This document shows positions 41,777 through 51,236 of a stretch of 64,000 bases of DNA, piece by piece. Location of the stretch: NCBI RefSeq assembly GCF_030687495.1, contig NZ_CP117435.1, positions 4,592,501 to 4,656,500 on the forward strand, written 5' to 3'. The notes under the pieces were generated by a model. That model was not told where the DNA came from. It did no database searches and saw only the letters and a program-made list of their open reading frames with translations. Each line of letters begins with the position of its first letter. The stretch's first letter is position 1. The translations under genes and the position numbers were made by a program. The stretch is from Pseudomonas sp. FP453. GTDB taxonomy: Bacteria > Pseudomonadota > Gammaproteobacteria > Pseudomonadales > Pseudomonadaceae.

Positions 41777-43921
41777 CTAGAAGCTAGCACCCTGTGCGGC
41801 TTTTTCCAGCAGCAACGCAGGCGGTGTGAAGCGCTCACCATACTGCTCGGCCAAATAGCGGGCGCGGGCGACAAAGTCGTTCAGGCCATACTGATTGATG
41901 AACTGCAACGCGCCGCCACTCCACGCGGCGAAGCCGATGCCGAAGATCGAGCCGACGTTGGCGTCAGCCGTGGACATCAGCACGCCCTCCTCCACGCAAC
42001 GCACGGTTTCGATGGCCTGGATAAACAGCAAGCGGTCGCGCACATCCTGCGCAGAGATGCGTTGATCAGGTCGCTCAAAGCGCGCTTTCAGTTCCGGCCA
42101 CAGCTGCTTCTGGCCACCCAAGGGGTAATCGTAAAAACCGCCGCCTGCCGCCTTGCCCAAGCGCTTGTACTCGTTGACCAACAGATCAATCACCAGCGTC
42201 GCCGGATGCGTCGGCACGGCCTTGCCTTCGGCCTGTAGATCCTTGGCCGTCTGCTGTCGGATATGGCTCATCAGGCTGAGGGACACTTCATCGGATACCG
42301 CCAACGGCCCTACCGGCATACCGGCCTTGCGCGCTTCGGTCTCGATCATTGGCGCCGCCACGCCTTCGCCAAGCATCGCAATGCCTTCGTTGGTGAAGGT
42401 GCCGAACACCCGCGAGGTGAAGAAGCCGCGACTGTCATTGACCACAATCGGGGTTTTCTTGATTTGCAGTACGAAGTCAAAACCTCGCGCCAGGGTTTCG
42501 TCCGAGGTGTGGGCGCCCTTGATGATTTCCACCAGGGGCATCTTGTCCACCGGGCTGAAGAAATGCAGGCCGATAAACTTGCCTTGGTCCGGCACCGCCG
42601 TTGCCAGCCCGCTGATGGGCAAGGTGGAGGTGTTGGAGGCGATCACCGCGTCGGCACCGACCACACGTTGCGCCGCCGCGGAGACCTTGGCCTTGAGTTC
42701 GCGGTCTTCGAACACCGCTTCGATGATCAGATCGCAGCCGGCCAAGTCTGCGTCCTCGGCCGTAGGATGAATCCGCGCGAGGATGGTTTCCCGCTGTTCG
42801 GCGCTCAATTGCCCACGGCTGACTTTCTTGTCCAGCAACGCCGCCGAGTGTGCCTGGCCCTTCTCGGCCGCCGCCAGATTGATGTCCTTGAGCACCACCT
42901 CGACCCCGGCGCTGGCGCTGACGTAGGCGATACCCGCGCCCATCATCCCGGCGCCGAGCACGCCGACCTTGCGCGTGACATAGGGCGCAAAGCCTCGCGG
43001 CCGGGAGCTGCCGGCGTTGATTTCATTGAGTTGAAACCAGAAGGTGCCGATCATGTTTTTCGCCACTTGCCCGGTCACCAGCTCGGTGAAGTAGCGGGTC
43101 TCGATCAAATGCGCGGTGTCGAAATCCACCTGGGCGCCTTCCACGGCGGCACACAGGATTTTCTCCGGCGCGGGGAAACAACCCTGGGTTTTACTGCGCA
43201 GGATCGACGGCGCGATGGCCAGCATCTGCGCGACTTTGGGGTTCGAGGGCGTACCGCCGGGGATCTGGTAACCCTTGTTGTCCCAAGGCTGTCGGGCCTC
43301 GGGATTGGCCAGAATCCAGGCGCAGGACTTGGCCAGCAACTCATCGCGATCTGCCGCCAGTTCGTTGATCAATCCGGCCTGCAACGCTTGTTGTGGGCGG
43401 ACTTTTTTGCCCTCCAACAAATACGGCAAGGCCTTTTCCAGCCCGAGCAGGCGCACCATGCGCACCACGCCACCGCCGCCAGGCAGTAAACCCAGGGTGA
43501 CTTCCGGCAGGCCGAGTTGCACCGACTTGTCGTCCAGCGCGACCCGGTAATGGCACGCCAGGCAAATCTCCCAGCCGCCGCCCAGCGCTGCGCCATTGAT
43601 CGCGGCGACCACCGGCTTGCCAAGGGTTTCCAGGCGGCGCAGTTGCGCCTTGAGCACCCGTACGCCGTCGTAGAAATCCTTGGCGTGGGCCTTGTCGACC
43701 TTGATCAGTTCATTGAGGTCGCCGCCGGCAAAAAAGGTCTTCTTCGCCGAGGTGATGACCACGCCGGCCAGCGTGTCTTTTTCTGCTTCCAGGCGTTCGA
43801 CCGTCGCGGCCATGGCCTCGCGGTACGCGCCGTTCATGGTGTTGGCGCTCTGGCCGGGCATGTCGAGGGTCAGCACGACGATCCGGTCCTGGCCTTTTTC
43901 GTAGCGAATGGCTTGGGTCAT
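41777..43921 (-). CDS. Fatty-acid oxidation multifunctional protein (FadB/FadJ-like: enoyl-CoA hydratase + 3-hydroxyacyl-CoA dehydrogenase)
   Basis: A 714-residue protein of FadJ-like build. The N-terminal crotonase half has the oxyanion-hole motif AAINGAALGGGWEICLAC and KKTFFAGGDLNEL; the middle carries the NAD-binding motif VGVLGAGMMGAGIAYV and the catalytic His region LHFFSPVDKMPLVEI; the C-terminal domain follows. ATG 43921 is chosen because the preceding open frame overlaps the thiolase gene. It is 16 bases after the thiolase gene, forming a two-gene beta-oxidation operon. A paralogue of the housekeeping fadBA5 set, possibly for unusual acyl chains. Confidence 0.9.
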   Translation of the reverse strand: MTQAIRYEKGQDRIVVLTLDMPGQSANTMNGAYREAMAATVERLEAEKDTLAGVVITSAKKTFFAGGDLNELIKVDKAHAKDFYDGVRVLKAQLRRLETLGKPVVAAINGAALGGGWEICLACHYRVALDDKSVQLGLPEVTLGLLPGGGGVVRMVRLLGLEKALPYLLEGKKVRPQQALQAGLINELAADRDELLAKSCAWILANPEARQPWDNKGYQIPGGTPSNPKVAQMLAIAPSILRSKTQGCFPAPEKILCAAVEGAQVDFDTAHLIETRYFTELVTGQVAKNMIGTFWFQLNEINAGSSRPRGFAPYVTRKVGVLGAGMMGAGIAYVSASAGVEVVLKDINLAAAEKGQAHSAALLDKKVSRGQLSAEQRETILARIHPTAEDADLAGCDLIIEAVFEDRELKAKVSAAAQRVVGADAVIASNTSTLPISGLATAVPDQGKFIGLHFFSPVDKMPLVEIIKGAHTSDETLARGFDFVLQIKKTPIVVNDSRGFFTSRVFGTFTNEGIAMLGEGVAAPMIETEARKAGMPVGPLAVSDEVSLSLMSHIRQQTAKDLQAEGKAVPTHPATLVIDLLVNEYKRLGKAAGGGFYDYPLGGQKQLWPELKARFERPDQRISAQDVRDRLLFIQAIETVRCVEEGVLMSTADANVGSIFGIGFAAWSGGALQFINQYGLNDFVARARYLAEQYGERFTPPALLLEKAAQGASF

Positions 43922-43937
43922 GATGGATTCCTTGGGC

Positions 43938-45143
43938 TCAGAGCCGTTCGATGATGGTGGCGATGCCCATGCCACCGCCGACACACAGGGTGGCCAGGCC
44001 GTAGCGCTGCTGGCGTGTTTCCAGCTCATCGAGCAAGGTGCCGAGAATCGCGCAGCCGGTGGCGCCCAAGGGATGGCCCATGGCGATGGAGCCGCCGTTG
44101 ACGTTGACCCGGGCAGCGTCGATGCCCATGTCCTTGATGAATTTGAGGACCACCGAGGCAAACGCTTCGTTGACTTCAAACAGGTCGATGTCTTCCACGC
44201 GCAGGCCGGCCTTGGCCAGGGCCTTGCGCGTCGCCGGCGCAGGGCCGGTGAGCATGATGGTCGGGTCGGTGCTGGTCACCGCCGTGGCGACGATGCGTGC
44301 ACGGGGTTGCAGGCCCAGCTCGCGGCCCTTGGCTTCGGAGCCGATCAGCATCAGCGCGGCGCCGTCGACAATCCCGGAACTGTTGCCGGGGGTGTGTACG
44401 TGGTGGATGCGCTCGACATGGCTGTAGACCCGCAGCGCGGTGGCGTCGAAGCCCATCTGCCCGATCATTTCGAAGCTGGGCTTGAGCTTGCCGAGGCCTT
44501 CGAGGGTGGAGTCGCCACGGATGAACTCATCGTGGTCGAGCAATACGATGCCGTTCTGGTCCTGCACCGCGATCAGCGATTTGTTGAAGGAACCGTCTGC
44601 ACGGGCCCTGGCCGCTTTCTGCTGGGAATGTAGGGCGAAGGCGTCCACATCCTCGCGCGTGAAGCCTTCCAGGGTGGCGATCAGGTCCGCGCCGATGCCC
44701 TGGGGGGTGAAGTGGCTGTGCAGGTTGGTTTGCGGGTCCAGCACCCAGGCGCCACCGTCGCTGCCCATGGGCACGCGGGACATGGACTCGACGCCGCCGA
44801 CCACCACCAGGTCTTCAAAGCCGGAACGCACCTTCATCGCGCCGAGGTTCACCGCTTCCAGGCCCGAGGCGCAGAAGCGATTGACCTGCACGCCGGCGAC
44901 GCTGATGTCCCAGTCCGCCACCAGCGCAGCGGTCTTGGCGATGTCGGCGCCCTGGTCGCCCACGGGAGTGACACAACCGAGGACGATGTCATCCACCTGA
45001 TGTGTGTCGAGGTCAGTGCGCTGGGCCAGCGCATTGAGCAGGCCGGCCACCAGGTTTACCGGCTTGACGCTGTGCAAGGCGCCGTCAGCCTTGCCTTTGC
45101 CACGGGGCGTGCGTATCGCATCAAAGATCAAAGCTTGGGTCAT
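43938..45143 (-). CDS. Acetyl-CoA C-acyltransferase (3-ketoacyl-CoA thiolase)
   Basis: Last step of a beta-oxidation turn: cleavage of 3-ketoacyl-CoA. The 401-residue thiolase has the acyl-accepting cysteine in [12 protein letters not shown], the general-base region [17 protein letters not shown] and the C-terminal cysteine in [12 protein letters not shown] 45143 with GAGGACGTC upstream matches the family start [17 protein letters not shown]; the frame is open to 45221 but extra residues are not conserved. First gene of the operon with the FadB-like gene. Confidence 0.92.
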   Translation of the reverse strand: MTQALIFDAIRTPRGKGKADGALHSVKPVNLVAGLLNALAQRTDLDTHQVDDIVLGCVTPVGDQGADIAKTAALVADWDISVAGVQVNRFCASGLEAVNLGAMKVRSGFEDLVVVGGVESMSRVPMGSDGGAWVLDPQTNLHSHFTPQGIGADLIATLEGFTREDVDAFALHSQQKAARARADGSFNKSLIAVQDQNGIVLLDHDEFIRGDSTLEGLGKLKPSFEMIGQMGFDATALRVYSHVERIHHVHTPGNSSGIVDGAALMLIGSEAKGRELGLQPRARIVATAVTSTDPTIMLTGPAPATRKALAKAGLRVEDIDLFEVNEAFASVVLKFIKDMGIDAARVNVNGGSIAMGHPLGATGCAILGTLLDELETRQQRYGLATLCVGGGMGIATIIERL

Positions 45144-45534
45144 GACGTCCTCGAACCGCTGTGCATGTGTGCCCCTTACCTTAGGCCCGATTGACACGGT
45201 TTCAATGACGGATGCGCTCATTGCTTTTGACCCCCACGCTCGGACGAACGGTAGGCAGTGCGGGCCATCAGTGGGTTAATCGTTTTAGCTGTCTAGCCAA
45301 CGGTCTGGCGCCAAGATGGCGTTAAGCCTCATGCCTTTTTTAGCGCAAATATTGCTTAGCTGATATGAAATGGATCTAAGCCACGCAGAACGAGGGCTCT
45401 AAGGTTGAATCAGTAGGAGGCTGCTGCCGGGTTTTGCTGGAGCAGCTGTAAGAAAAGTGTCACGCCACAGCGCAATACTGAAATTGACCGGCACGTATTT
45501 GACGCTCAGGAATAACAACAAAAGGCAGTCAGCC
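45144..45534. other. Gene-free region between the thiolase and microprotein genes
   Basis: No coding sequence is convincing over these 390 bases. The left part should hold the thiolase promoter (minus) and the right part the promoter of the microprotein (plus). I see no clear operator or terminator. Confidence 0.35.
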
Positions 45535-45630
45535 ATGTTCAAACATTCGAAAGTACGTCAGGCGGGACTTATTCTGTTCGCCACCACACTGATTCTGATC
45601 CTGCCCAATCTGACCAAGGTCATTGGGTGA
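45535..45630 (+). CDS. Predicted 31-residue single-helix membrane microprotein
   Basis: ATG 45535, with AAGG about nine bases upstream, opens a 31-codon frame ending TGA at 45628. The product has a basic N-terminus (MFKHSKVRQ), one hydrophobic helix (AGLILFATTLILILP) and ends NLTKVIG. I recall near-identical small proteins in other Pseudomonas genomes, but cannot check this here. It is the only open frame in this gap and is followed at once by a cytochrome c gene; function unknown. Confidence 0.55.
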   Translation: MFKHSKVRQAGLILFATTLILILPNLTKVIG

Positions 45631-45793
45631 CCCTTCAGCCCACACATTCCGTGCACACACAGCATCAGGACTGCAGCTTTTGGCAGCGCCTGCCGGGACA
45701 TTGCGCATAGCGCTCCCGTTGCAGGCGCTGTCTTTTTGCCTGCGCATTTCCGGTATCGTGGGCGCCATTGCCACTTTGTATCGGGCCTTTCTC

Positions 45794-46600
45794 TTGAAAT
45801 CGATCCTCGCCCTCCTCGCCTTGTTCTTCACCCTGCCGGTCGCGGCCGCGCCATTGAGCGTCGAACTGGACCACGCCAGCAAGACCTGGCAGACCGCCGA
45901 GCTGCTCAAGCACCCGGACGCGCAAACGGTGCAGATCGTCGATGACGTTTCCTACAAGCGCGCCATGACGTATCGCGCAGTGCCGCTGGCGGTGCTCCTA
46001 CCGGGCCTTGATCCGCAGAGCCATCTGCAAGCGGTTGCCCTCGATGGGTTCGCTGCCGAACTCGCTGCTGCACCGCTGCTGGAGAAACGTGGCGCCCGCG
46101 CCTGGCTGGCGGTGGAAGACCCGGCGCACCCGTGGCCCGCACTGGCGCCTGGAAAACCGAGTGCCGGGCCCTTCTACCTGGTGTGGACGGACCCGCAAGC
46201 CGGCCATATCAGCCCGGAGCAGTGGCCCTTCCAGGTCGCCGCGATCAAGCAGCTCAAGGGCGTGGCCGAACGGTTTCCGTCCCTGTTGCCGGACCCGAAA
46301 CTGGCCGCCGATGATCCGATCAACCAGGGCTTTGCGCTGTTCCAGAAGAATTGCCTGGCCTGTCACCGGCTCAATGGCGCCGGCGATGCGCAGGTGGGGC
46401 CGGACCTGAATATTCCCTACAACCCCACGGAGTATTTCGGCGGGGATTTCCTCAAGCGTTATATCCGTGACCCGCAAAGCCTGAGGCACTGGTCGCAGGC
46501 GAAGATGCCGGGGTTTGCGGCGAGTGTGTTGCCGGATAATGAGCTGGATTTGTTGGTGGGGTATTTGAAGCATATGGCAGGGCGTAAACAACATCCCTGA
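45794..46600 (+). CDS. Periplasmic c-type cytochrome with N-terminal molybdopterin-like/unknown domain
   Basis: A ~268-residue exported protein. A signal peptide (KSILALLALFFTLPVAAA) precedes about 150 residues resembling the small sulfite-oxidase-like accessory domain found in some cytochromes (ELLKHPDAQTVQIVDDVSY), then a cytochrome c domain with CLACH and a Met ligand candidate in KMPGFAAS. The start is uncertain: TTG 45794 matches the signal peptide, no ATG is well placed and no strong ribosome site is seen. The open frame continues to 45623 without a plausible N-terminus. Electron-transfer role inferred. Confidence 0.75.
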   Translation: MKSILALLALFFTLPVAAAPLSVELDHASKTWQTAELLKHPDAQTVQIVDDVSYKRAMTYRAVPLAVLLPGLDPQSHLQAVALDGFAAELAAAPLLEKRGARAWLAVEDPAHPWPALAPGKPSAGPFYLVWTDPQAGHISPEQWPFQVAAIKQLKGVAERFPSLLPDPKLAADDPINQGFALFQKNCLACHRLNGAGDAQVGPDLNIPYNPTEYFGGDFLKRYIRDPQSLRHWSQAKMPGFAASVLPDNELDLLVGYLKHMAGRKQHP

Positions 46601-46618
46601 GTACAACCTATATCAACT

Positions 46619-46706
46619 GTGGGAGCTGGCTTGCCTGCGATAGCGGTGGGTCAGCTAAACAGGTACTGGCTGATAGTCCGCTATCGCAGGCAAGCCAGCT
46701 CCCACA
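46619..46706. repeat. REP element pair (inverted)
   Basis: TGTGGGAGCTGGCTTGCCTG on the left, inverted partner on the right, with inner GCGATAGCGG/CCGCTATCGC pairing. A further partial CCTGTGGGAGCA follows at about 46721. Between the cytochrome and transglutaminase genes. Confidence 0.88.
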
Positions 46707-46776
46707 GGGGATTGGATGTGCCTGTGGGAGCACTGTCAGCCCTTCCAACACAGCGCCCACAGCTGATCACCTTCGC

Positions 46777-47579
46777 CTACTGTTGCTGCACCGCAATCAC
46801 CGGCGTCGGCGCCACGAATACCTTGGCATGCATCTGCTCATGCCCGCCGCCACGGCGCATGCCGCGCACCGGGCAGGCGTCGAGGTAATCCAGGCCCACA
46901 GCCAGCTTCAAATGCCGCTCGGGCCGTGCGAGCTGGTTGGTCACGTCAAAGCTGTACCAGGCGTCATCCAGCCAGGCTTCGGCCCAGGCGTGGCTGGCCA
47001 GGTGCGCGCTGTCTTCTGTGTACAAATACCCCGACACATATCGCGCCGGTACCCCCAGGCTGCGGGCGCAGGCGAGGAACGCGTGGGTGTGGTCCTGGCA
47101 CACGCCCGCGCCGCCGGCAAAGGCTTCGGCGGCGCTGGTGTCCACTTCGGTGGCGCCGGGGGGTATAGACCATCGAGTGATTCAGCGCCTGCATCAGGTC
47201 GATCAACGCATTGCGGTCGCGACGTTGCTGGCAGTGCTGCCGGGCAAAGCCGCGCAGGGCTTCGTCGGCCTCGGTCAGGCGGGCTGCGCAGGAAGGGGAA
47301 CGCGGACTGGCTCTCGTGTTCGGCTTCGCGCAGCTCGTCGATGTCGACCTGGCCACGGGCGCCGATGATGATGGCGTCGTGGGGTTCGTCCAGGGTCAGC
47401 ACGTGCAGGATGTTGCCGAACGGGTCCACTTGGGCGCGCACTGGGCGTGGCAGGTCGAGTTGCCAGCTGAGGACGTGCTGGCGCTCGCTGTCGTGGGGCG
47501 TAAGGCGCAGGTACTGGATGCTCGCGCGAACCTGGTCGTCGTAGTGGTAGGTGGTTTCGTGGCTGATGGAGAGTCTCAT
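46777..47579 (-). pseudogene. Transglutaminase-family protein with two frame breaks
   Basis: The family sequence is spread over three frames. It starts MRLSISHETTYHYDDQVRAS (typical bacterial transglutaminase N-terminus), changes frame near 47284-47290 in a GC-alternating stretch, continues with RLTEADEALRGFARQHC...HSMVYTP, then changes again at a run of six G (plus strand) at 47158-47163, where five would keep the frame. The last part holds the catalytic triad region: AGVCQDHTHAFLACARSLGVPARYVSGY (Cys), SHAWAEAWL (His) and FDVTN (Asp). Joined, the protein is about 267 residues, the normal size. Its start overlaps the stop of the alpha-E gene. Two breaks in one otherwise perfect gene favour sequence error over decay. 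Confidence 0.8.
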
Positions 47580-48526
47580 GCGGCCTCCAGGTAGGAACTG
47601 TAGATGGCGTCGCCCAACTGGCGGACCAAGGGGATAAAGTCGGTCAGCCAGGCGTGCAGGCCTTCCTCGAGGATTTCATCGATGGCGGTAAAGCGCAGGC
47701 GCGCGTCCATCTCGGCGGCCAGGCGCTGGGCCGGGCGACCGTTGAGGCCGGGCAGGCTGGCGAGGATCTGGTCGATTTCCTCGCTGCAGGCGCGCAGCGA
47801 ACGCGGCACATCGGCGCGCAACAGCAGCAACTCGGCGACTTGCCGCGCGCCAGGCGCATCACGGTAGATCTCGGTGTAGGCCTCGAACGAGGACAGCGCG
47901 CGCAGCAAGGCGCTCCATTGATAGTAGGCGTGGGCCGTGCCGTCGGTGACTGCGGCAGCCTGGTCGCCGGCCATTTCGTAGCGCGCATCCAGCAGGCGCA
48001 GGGTGTTGTCGGCCCGTTCGATAAAGGTGCCCAGGCGAATAAACCGAAAGGCGTCGTTGCGCATGATGGTGCCGTAGGTCGCGCCGCGAAACAGGTGGGA
48101 ACGTTCCTTGACCCACTCACAAAAGCGGCTCATGCCGTAGCGGCTCAGGCCTTGCTGGGCGATATCGCGAATATCCAGCCAGGTGGCATTGATGTTTTCC
48201 CACATGTCGGCGGTGATTCGCCCACGCACCGCATGGGCGCTGGCCCGCGCCGCACCAAGGCAGCTGTAGATGCTCGCCGGGTTGGCCGCATCCAGGGCGA
48301 AAAAGTGCAGCAGGTGTTCGGCGTGCAGTTCACCGTGGCGCTCGCGGTAATCATCCAGGGTGCCGGTGATCAGCAGCGGCATCGCCAGTTCATGCAGGCC
48401 ATCGCCGCGCCCATCCTGGGGCATCAGCGACAGCGAATAACTGACATCGAGCATGCGCGCGAGGTTTTCCGCGCGCTCCAGGTAGCGCGACATCCAGTAC
48501 AGATCCGAGGCAGTTCTACTCAGCAT
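47576..48526 (-). CDS. Alpha-E domain protein (DUF403)
   Basis: A 316-residue all-helical protein, beginning MLSRTASDLYWMSRYLERAENLARML, the standard N-terminus of the alpha-E superfamily. Such proteins are almost always encoded beside a circularly permuted ATP-grasp and a transglutaminase, as here, and are thought to form part of a peptide-ligating or -modifying system. No catalytic residues can be assigned. Four bases separate it from the ATP-grasp gene and it overlaps the transglutaminase gene by four bases. Confidence 0.88.
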   Translation of the reverse strand: MLSRTASDLYWMSRYLERAENLARMLDVSYSLSLMPQDGRGDGLHELAMPLLITGTLDDYRERHGELHAEHLLHFFALDAANPASIYSCLGAARASAHAVRGRITADMWENINATWLDIRDIAQQGLSRYGMSRFCEWVKERSHLFRGATYGTIMRNDAFRFIRLGTFIERADNTLRLLDARYEMAGDQAAAVTDGTAHAYYQWSALLRALSSFEAYTEIYRDAPGARQVAELLLLRADVPRSLRACSEEIDQILASLPGLNGRPAQRLAAEMDARLRFTAIDEILEEGLHAWLTDFIPLVRQLGDAIYSSYLEAA

Positions 48527-48530
48527 GGCA

Positions 48531-49940
48531 TCAGTCCTCCACCACCCACGTGTCTTTGGTGCCGCCGCCCTGGGACGAGTTGACCACCAACGAGCCTTCG
48601 CGCAGTGCCACGCGGGTCAGGCCGCCCGGCACGACGCGGGTTTCCTTGCCGGACAAGACGAACGGGCGCAGGTCGATATGGCGCGGCGCGATGCCGTTTT
48701 CGACAAAAGTCGGGCACGTGGACAAACAGAGGGTGGGCTGGGCGATATAGGCATGGGGCTTGGCCTTGATGCGTGCGCGGAAGGCTTCGATCTCCGCCGC
48801 CGTGGAAGCGGGGCCCACCAGCATGCCGTAACCGCCGGAGCCTTGGGTTTCCTTGACCACCAGATCCGGCAGGTTGGCCAGCACGTGGGACAGTTCGTCG
48901 GGCTTACGGCACTGGAAGGTCGGAACGTTCTTCAGGATCGGCTCTTCATCCAGGTAAAAACGGATCATGTCGGTGACGAAGGGGTACACCGACTTGTCAT
49001 CCGCGACCCCGGTGCCGATGGCGTTCGCCAGCACCACGTTGCCGCAGCGATAGGCCGCGAGCAGGCCGGGCACGCCGAGCATGGAGTCGGGGTTGAACGC
49101 CAGCGGATCGAGGAAGGCGTCGTCGAGGCGGCGATAGATCACGTCCACTGCCTTGGGGCCGTCGGTGGTGCGCATGAAGACGCGGTCGTCGCGCACGAAC
49201 AGGTCGGCGCCTTCTACCAGTTCCACGCCCATTTCCCGGGCCAGGAAGGCATGCTCGAAGAACGCACTGTTGAAGCGCCCCGGCGTCAGCACCACCACGC
49301 TGGGGTTGTCCAGGGGGCTGGAGCTTTTCAGGGTGTCGAGCAGCAGGTTGGGGTAATGGTCGATGGGGGCGATGCGCTGGGCCGCGAACAGTTCGGGGAA
49401 CAGGCGCATCATCATCTTGCGGTCTTCGAGCATGTAGCTGACGCCGCTGGGGGTACGCAGGTTGTCTTCCAGCACGTAGTAGGTGCCGTCGCCATCACGT
49501 ACGAGATCGACCCCAGAGATGTGGGAATACAGGTCGCGGTGCAGGTCCAGGCCCTGCATTGCCAACTGGTACTGCTCGTTGGCCAGCACCTGCTCGGCGG
49601 GGATGATCCCGGCCTTGATGATGCGCTGCTCGTGGTACAGGTCGGCGAGAAACATGTTCAGCGCCTTGACCCGTTGAATGCAGCCGCGCTCGACAATCCG
49701 CCATTCGCTGGCAGGAATGCTGCGCGGGATCGTGTCGAACGGAATCAGGCGTTCGGTGCCCTGCTCGTCGCCGTAAAGGGTGAAGGTGATCCCGGCGCGG
49801 TGAAACAGCAAATCGGCTTCGCGCCGGCGCTGGGCCAGCAGTTCAGCAGGGGTTTCGGCCAACCAGCGGGCGAATTCGCGGTAATGGGGGCGGACCTGCC
49901 CTGCCCCATCGTACATTTCATCGTAATAAGTGCGGATCAT
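48531..49940 (-). CDS. Circularly permuted type 2 ATP-grasp protein
   Basis: A 469-residue member of the DUF404/DUF407 circularly permuted ATP-grasp family, with DPLAFNPDSMLGVPGLLAAY, PYFEQ-like LEDNLRTPSGVSYMLEDRK and VVKETQGSGGYGMLVGP as the likely nucleotide-binding segments. It probably forms an amide or peptide bond with ATP. ATG 49940 has AAGGAG seven bases upstream, better than the extended frame start at 50003. First gene of the ATP-grasp / alpha-E / transglutaminase operon; substrate unknown. Confidence 0.88.
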   Translation of the reverse strand: MIRTYYDEMYDGAGQVRPHYREFARWLAETPAELLAQRRREADLLFHRAGITFTLYGDEQGTERLIPFDTIPRSIPASEWRIVERGCIQRVKALNMFLADLYHEQRIIKAGIIPAEQVLANEQYQLAMQGLDLHRDLYSHISGVDLVRDGDGTYYVLEDNLRTPSGVSYMLEDRKMMMRLFPELFAAQRIAPIDHYPNLLLDTLKSSSPLDNPSVVVLTPGRFNSAFFEHAFLAREMGVELVEGADLFVRDDRVFMRTTDGPKAVDVIYRRLDDAFLDPLAFNPDSMLGVPGLLAAYRCGNVVLANAIGTGVADDKSVYPFVTDMIRFYLDEEPILKNVPTFQCRKPDELSHVLANLPDLVVKETQGSGGYGMLVGPASTAAEIEAFRARIKAKPHAYIAQPTLCLSTCPTFVENGIAPRHIDLRPFVLSGKETRVVPGGLTRVALREGSLVVNSSQGGGTKDTWVVED

Positions 49941-50213
49941 GCCGTACTCCTTGTCACCCGGACGCAAGAACCATCGCAAGGCCCGTGCCAGCGGCATAAA
50001 CACTTAAAAATCAGTGAGTTGAATAGAAACAGAAATCCAGCCGCACCGTCCTGGTGCGAGGAATGCCCGCCGTCCTGTCGTACGCTTCATCGCAATGCGA
50101 GCTTTGACTATCAACAGCATAGTCAGAGTTGATTTCACTGCCCGGCCACGCCTGCGGATAATCGCGCTCATCTGCTGAACACGCTCCTTTCAGCACACCG
50201 CTCTTCCCTTTAG

Positions 50214-50241
50214 GCCACCCTTGCTGGGTGGCTTTTTTTTT
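50214..50241 (+). terminator. Orphan rho-independent terminator on the plus strand; possible small RNA upstream
   Basis: GCCACCC and GGGTGGC form a perfect stem around TTGCT and are followed by nine T. No plus-strand gene ends here: the flanking genes on both sides are on the minus strand, and the opposite strand has no T-run. It may end a small RNA from about 50100 onward, which would contain CTCCTTT and CTTCCCTTT, sequences complementary to ribosome-binding sites. Confidence 0.6.
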
Positions 50242-50341
50242 GGTGCTGAAAAAGGGCCCGCAAGTTCCGAAAAGTTTGCCTACGGCACAAACAAAATCGG
50301 CCGACCCTGAGGTCAGCCGATACGCTGTGTTTCTCATACGG

Positions 50342-50683
50342 CTACATGGGTAAACCACGCACCTCCTGCTTGACGCCCCAGCCCTCGATAATCCCGCCCA
50401 GCGGTTCCACCACGGCTTCAAAGTCTTGCTCGAAGTCGCCGATGCCGTCGTAGGTGGCGAACATGATCTTGCTCAGTTCCAGGTACCAGGCGCCATCGTC
50501 GCGCGCGCTGACCTGGGCATTCAGGGATTCCCCACGAAACTCGCCCGCAGCCCTGCGCGCCCGTTCCTCATCCGGGAAAATGGCGTAGAACTCGATGGGG
50601 TGAAAACGCGAGAAGTCGAAGCCGCCTTCTTTCATGCGGCGCAGAACGTTGGTGCTGATGTCTTCTTGATAGGCTGTGCTCAT
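50342..50683 (-). CDS. RraB-like ribonuclease E inhibitor family protein (DUF1260)
   Basis: A 113-residue protein with the RraB fold signature: EDISTNVLRRMKEGGFDFSR near the start, HPIEFYAIFPDEE, and DGAWYLELSK. RraB binds RNase E and changes its RNA preference; Pseudomonas carries related proteins whose exact target is less clear. ATG 50683 has GAGGAGC nine bases before it; the open frame goes on to 50800. Between it and the ATP-grasp gene lie about 400 gene-free bases with the orphan terminator. Confidence 0.82.
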   Translation of the reverse strand: MSTAYQEDISTNVLRRMKEGGFDFSRFHPIEFYAIFPDEERARRAAGEFRGESLNAQVSARDDGAWYLELSKIMFATYDGIGDFEQDFEAVVEPLGGIIEGWGVKQEVRGLPM

Positions 50684-50896
50684 GAAAAGTGCTCCTCTAA
50701 CCGATGGATAGACTTTCCGTGCTTCCCGAAGCCCACGCCGCAATGGCGTGGGTACCACGGCAATGACAACACCGCTGGAAAACAAGCATGTAGCTGACAA
50801 GACCAGACCTTAGCGATTCATTCGCTGATCTCGATTGCAGAGTAGCGCGAAGCTATCACCTCCACCAGAGGCGCTTTAATGGCAATCAGGGAATGT

Positions 50897-51133
50897 TCAG
50901 GCGGCAGGCGAGATGTCGAGGATTTGAATGCTGTTCTGGTCTTTGAGGATCTTGACCGTCGGCTCGGGCTTGCGCCCCTCAAGGTCATTGAGGTCAAGTT
51001 CGGCGGCGACCGGTACCAGTTTGTTGCGGATCATGTGCGCGGCGTCTTCGAGGCTGGGTTTTTCAGCGCAGGCGAACTGCTCCACCGAGGTCTCGCCGTG
51101 ATCGTCAACGAAGGTAATTTTCCACGTTTGCAT
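50897..51133 (-). CDS. Small hypothetical protein, conserved-looking
   Basis: A 78-residue acidic protein beginning MQTWKITFVDDHGETSVEQF. ATG 51133 has a strong GAGGAGG six bases upstream, which supports expression. No signal peptide, membrane helix or known motif is visible. Flanked by the START-domain gene (101 bases upstream) and the RraB gene. I cannot assign a function. Confidence 0.65.
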   Translation of the reverse strand: MQTWKITFVDDHGETSVEQFACAEKPSLEDAAHMIRNKLVPVAAELDLNDLEGRKPEPTVKILKDQNSIQILDISPAA

Positions 51134-51236
51134 CGGTGCCTCCTCGATAAAGCCCGTGTGTGGGCTCACATCCATCTGGACCTTGAGGGTTCGCCAAACG
51201 TTCCACCCAAGGCCGGAGGCACCTGATCAACTGCGC

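Noticed and set aside
41777..44179. 800-residue version of the FadB-like protein
   Set aside because: The extra 86 residues overlap the thiolase gene in another frame; the family N-terminus begins at 43921.
45623..45793. Upstream extension of the cytochrome c gene
   Set aside because: Overlaps the microprotein stop and lacks a plausible ribosome site; the signal peptide begins at about 45794.
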